A stretch of DNA of 23,072 nucleotides from JACPTG01 sp964504135 (GTDB lineage: Archaea > Nanobdellota > Nanobdellia > Woesearchaeales > UBA10216): assembly GCA_964504135.1 (NCBI GenBank), contig CAZDCW010000022.1, positions 1 to 23,072 of the forward strand. Direction: 5' to 3'. Of this stretch, positions 22,258-23,072 are shown piece after piece (the stretch's first letter is position 1; each line of letters opens with the position of its first letter). A program made the translations under genes and the position numbers. The notes under the pieces are model-generated. The model was not told the DNA's origin, ran no database searches, and saw only the letters and a program-made list of their open reading frames with translations.

Positions 22258-22995
22258 ATGTCGCTTGAGGAGCTTACCGGTGGCCGGGTCAGGCAGCTTG
22301 GGAACAGGAGAACGAGGCTTTTTGCCTTCGGTGGGCGTGTCAACGGCTCCTCTTTTTACAAGGCGTTTGCCCGCGGGCTTATGGTTTTGAGGCCTTCAGA
22401 GTGCAGTTTTCTTTTTGACAGCGAAGGCTGCGCAGATAAGGTTCTGGACGCGCTGGACGCGCTTGGGTCAAGGGCTGATGCAGGGGATACAAGTGTTGTT
22501 TATTACTTTGGCCATGGCATGCCGGATTATTTTGTGCTTCCATCCGGAGTCAGGCTGCCTAAGGACGTTTTTTTCCACTATGTTGGCGGAATTTCAGGCA
22601 GGAAGGTTGTAATAGCCTCAGCCTGCCACTCTGATTTTTTGCAGATTCCGGATAACACTTTGCTGGTCGCATCTTCAGGTGTGGACAATGTTAGCATTGC
22701 TCCTGCGCTTGAAATGGCTATCAGCTATGACATGAAAAAGAATGTTGCCGGAAGCATGAGGCCTTTGGACAGCATGGTGGCCTGCCTGCTCCAGCAGTAC
22801 CACAACAGGCCGCTTGTCCCGCTTGATGCAGACAAGATTTCCAAGAGGGAGTTGCGGGGCCCTTTTTCGAGTTATCAGGAGGAAAGGTATCGTGGCAGGC
22901 CAATTCTCTCTGGCTACCAGAGGGTTCAGGTGCGCTCCACGCTGGTTGAGGCAGGGGTGCGGCTTGGTGTTGACAGTCTTTGTAATTTTGTGTAA
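22258..22995 (+). CDS. caspase-fold (clan CD) cysteine peptidase-like protein
   Basis: Protein of 245 residues with a caspase-like His/Cys arrangement: VVYYFGHGMPDYF (80-92) carries the catalytic His86 followed by Gly, and KVVIASACHSDFL (116-128) carries Cys123 after a hydrophobic strand. The 37-residue His-to-Cys spacing, and the strand-loop-HG and strand-ACxS patterns, match clan CD peptidases (caspase, legumain, gingipain, CHAT). No signal peptide or membrane helix is seen, so it is probably cytoplasmic. It follows the PIMT-like gene by 6 bases in the same direction, so the two are co-expressed. Ser replaces the Gly often seen after the catalytic Cys motif. Activity and substrate specificity are inferred only. 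Confidence 0.65.
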   Translation: MSLEELTGGRVRQLGNRRTRLFAFGGRVNGSSFYKAFARGLMVLRPSECSFLFDSEGCADKVLDALDALGSRADAGDTSVVYYFGHGMPDYFVLPSGVRLPKDVFFHYVGGISGRKVVIASACHSDFLQIPDNTLLVASSGVDNVSIAPALEMAISYDMKKNVAGSMRPLDSMVACLLQQYHNRPLVPLDADKISKRELRGPFSSYQEERYRGRPILSGYQRVQVRSTLVEAGVRLGVDSLCNFV

Positions 22996-23004
22996 GGCGT
23001 CCTT

Positions 23005-23072
23005 TCAATAGAACTTTCCGTAATACTTTACCATCCTGAAGGGTTTTTCAGGATGGAATGTAGGTTTTGAAG
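23005..23072 (-). CDS. C-terminal end of a minus-strand gene (partial)
   Basis: One minus-strand frame is open from the window edge to TGA at 23005-23007 and ends HPEKPFRMVKYYGKFY, a basic and aromatic tail that looks protein-like. It would converge on the caspase-like gene with a 9-base gap. Only about 21 codons are visible, so no function can be given. The perfect hairpin at 23031-23056 lies within it. Confidence 0.4.
   Translation of the reverse strand, partial: SKPTFHPEKPFRMVKYYGKFY

Overview
This window looks archaeal. First genes of transcription units have an archaeal TATA box about 26 bases upstream of the start codon, so their mRNAs are probably leaderless or nearly so, while internal operon genes often carry GGTG or GGAGG ribosome-binding sites. 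The gene content agrees: an AK6/Fap7-type adenylate kinase, an archaeal NFACT (Rqc2/RqcH) N-terminal protein, a fused double TadC/FlaJ platform protein, prepilin-like N-termini and a PF09826-type beta-propeller lipoprotein. A DPANN-like or related uncultivated lineage is my best guess, from the many small Cys-rich secreted proteins and the scaffold gap. No rRNA, tRNA or CRISPR array was seen.

Region 1 (about 1-12.3 kb) is a cell-surface locus made of two converging operons. The plus-strand operon (102-4411) has four overlapping genes: a membrane-anchored Cys-rich metzincin-type metalloprotease, a Cys-rich type I membrane protein, a small membrane-anchored protein, and a von Willebrand A (VWA) protein. 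The minus-strand operon (12253 down to 4401) has seven tightly packed genes: a prepilin-like protein, a double-domain TadC/FlaJ-like platform protein (broken by an 11-N gap), a Cys/Pro-rich surface protein, a large VWA protein, and four small anchored or prepilin-like proteins. Several share an [KR][KR][AG] plus hydrophobic-helix N-terminus, as expected for substrates of an archaeal prepilin peptidase. I read it as a type IV pilus/Tad-like apparatus whose minor subunits carry VWA, metzincin and disulfide-rich domains. The assembly ATPase is not in the window.

Region 2 (12.3-16.6 kb) holds other envelope genes: a polysaccharide deacetylase with a twin-arginine-like signal, a decayed or mis-sequenced small membrane-protein gene, a large beta-propeller lipoprotein, a small Cys-rich lipoprotein and a membrane-anchored ArsR-like HTH regulator.

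Region 3 (16.6-19.4 kb) holds the AK6-type kinase, a 155-base intergenic array of GTCCG/CGGAC motifs, a coiled-coil DNA-binding-like protein whose own gene carries a second copy of part of that array, and a C-terminally truncated NFACT protein. Two related elements of about 35 bases lie in inverted orientation between the two divergent gene pairs of this block.

Region 4 (19.4-23.07 kb) holds an AbiEi/AbiEii-like type IV toxin-antitoxin pair directly after the truncated NFACT gene, an unknown protein with a transposase-like N-terminus, and a two-gene unit joining an unusual PIMT-family methyltransferase to a caspase-fold (clan CD) protein with an apparent His/Cys dyad. The end of another minus-strand gene is probably present at the right edge.
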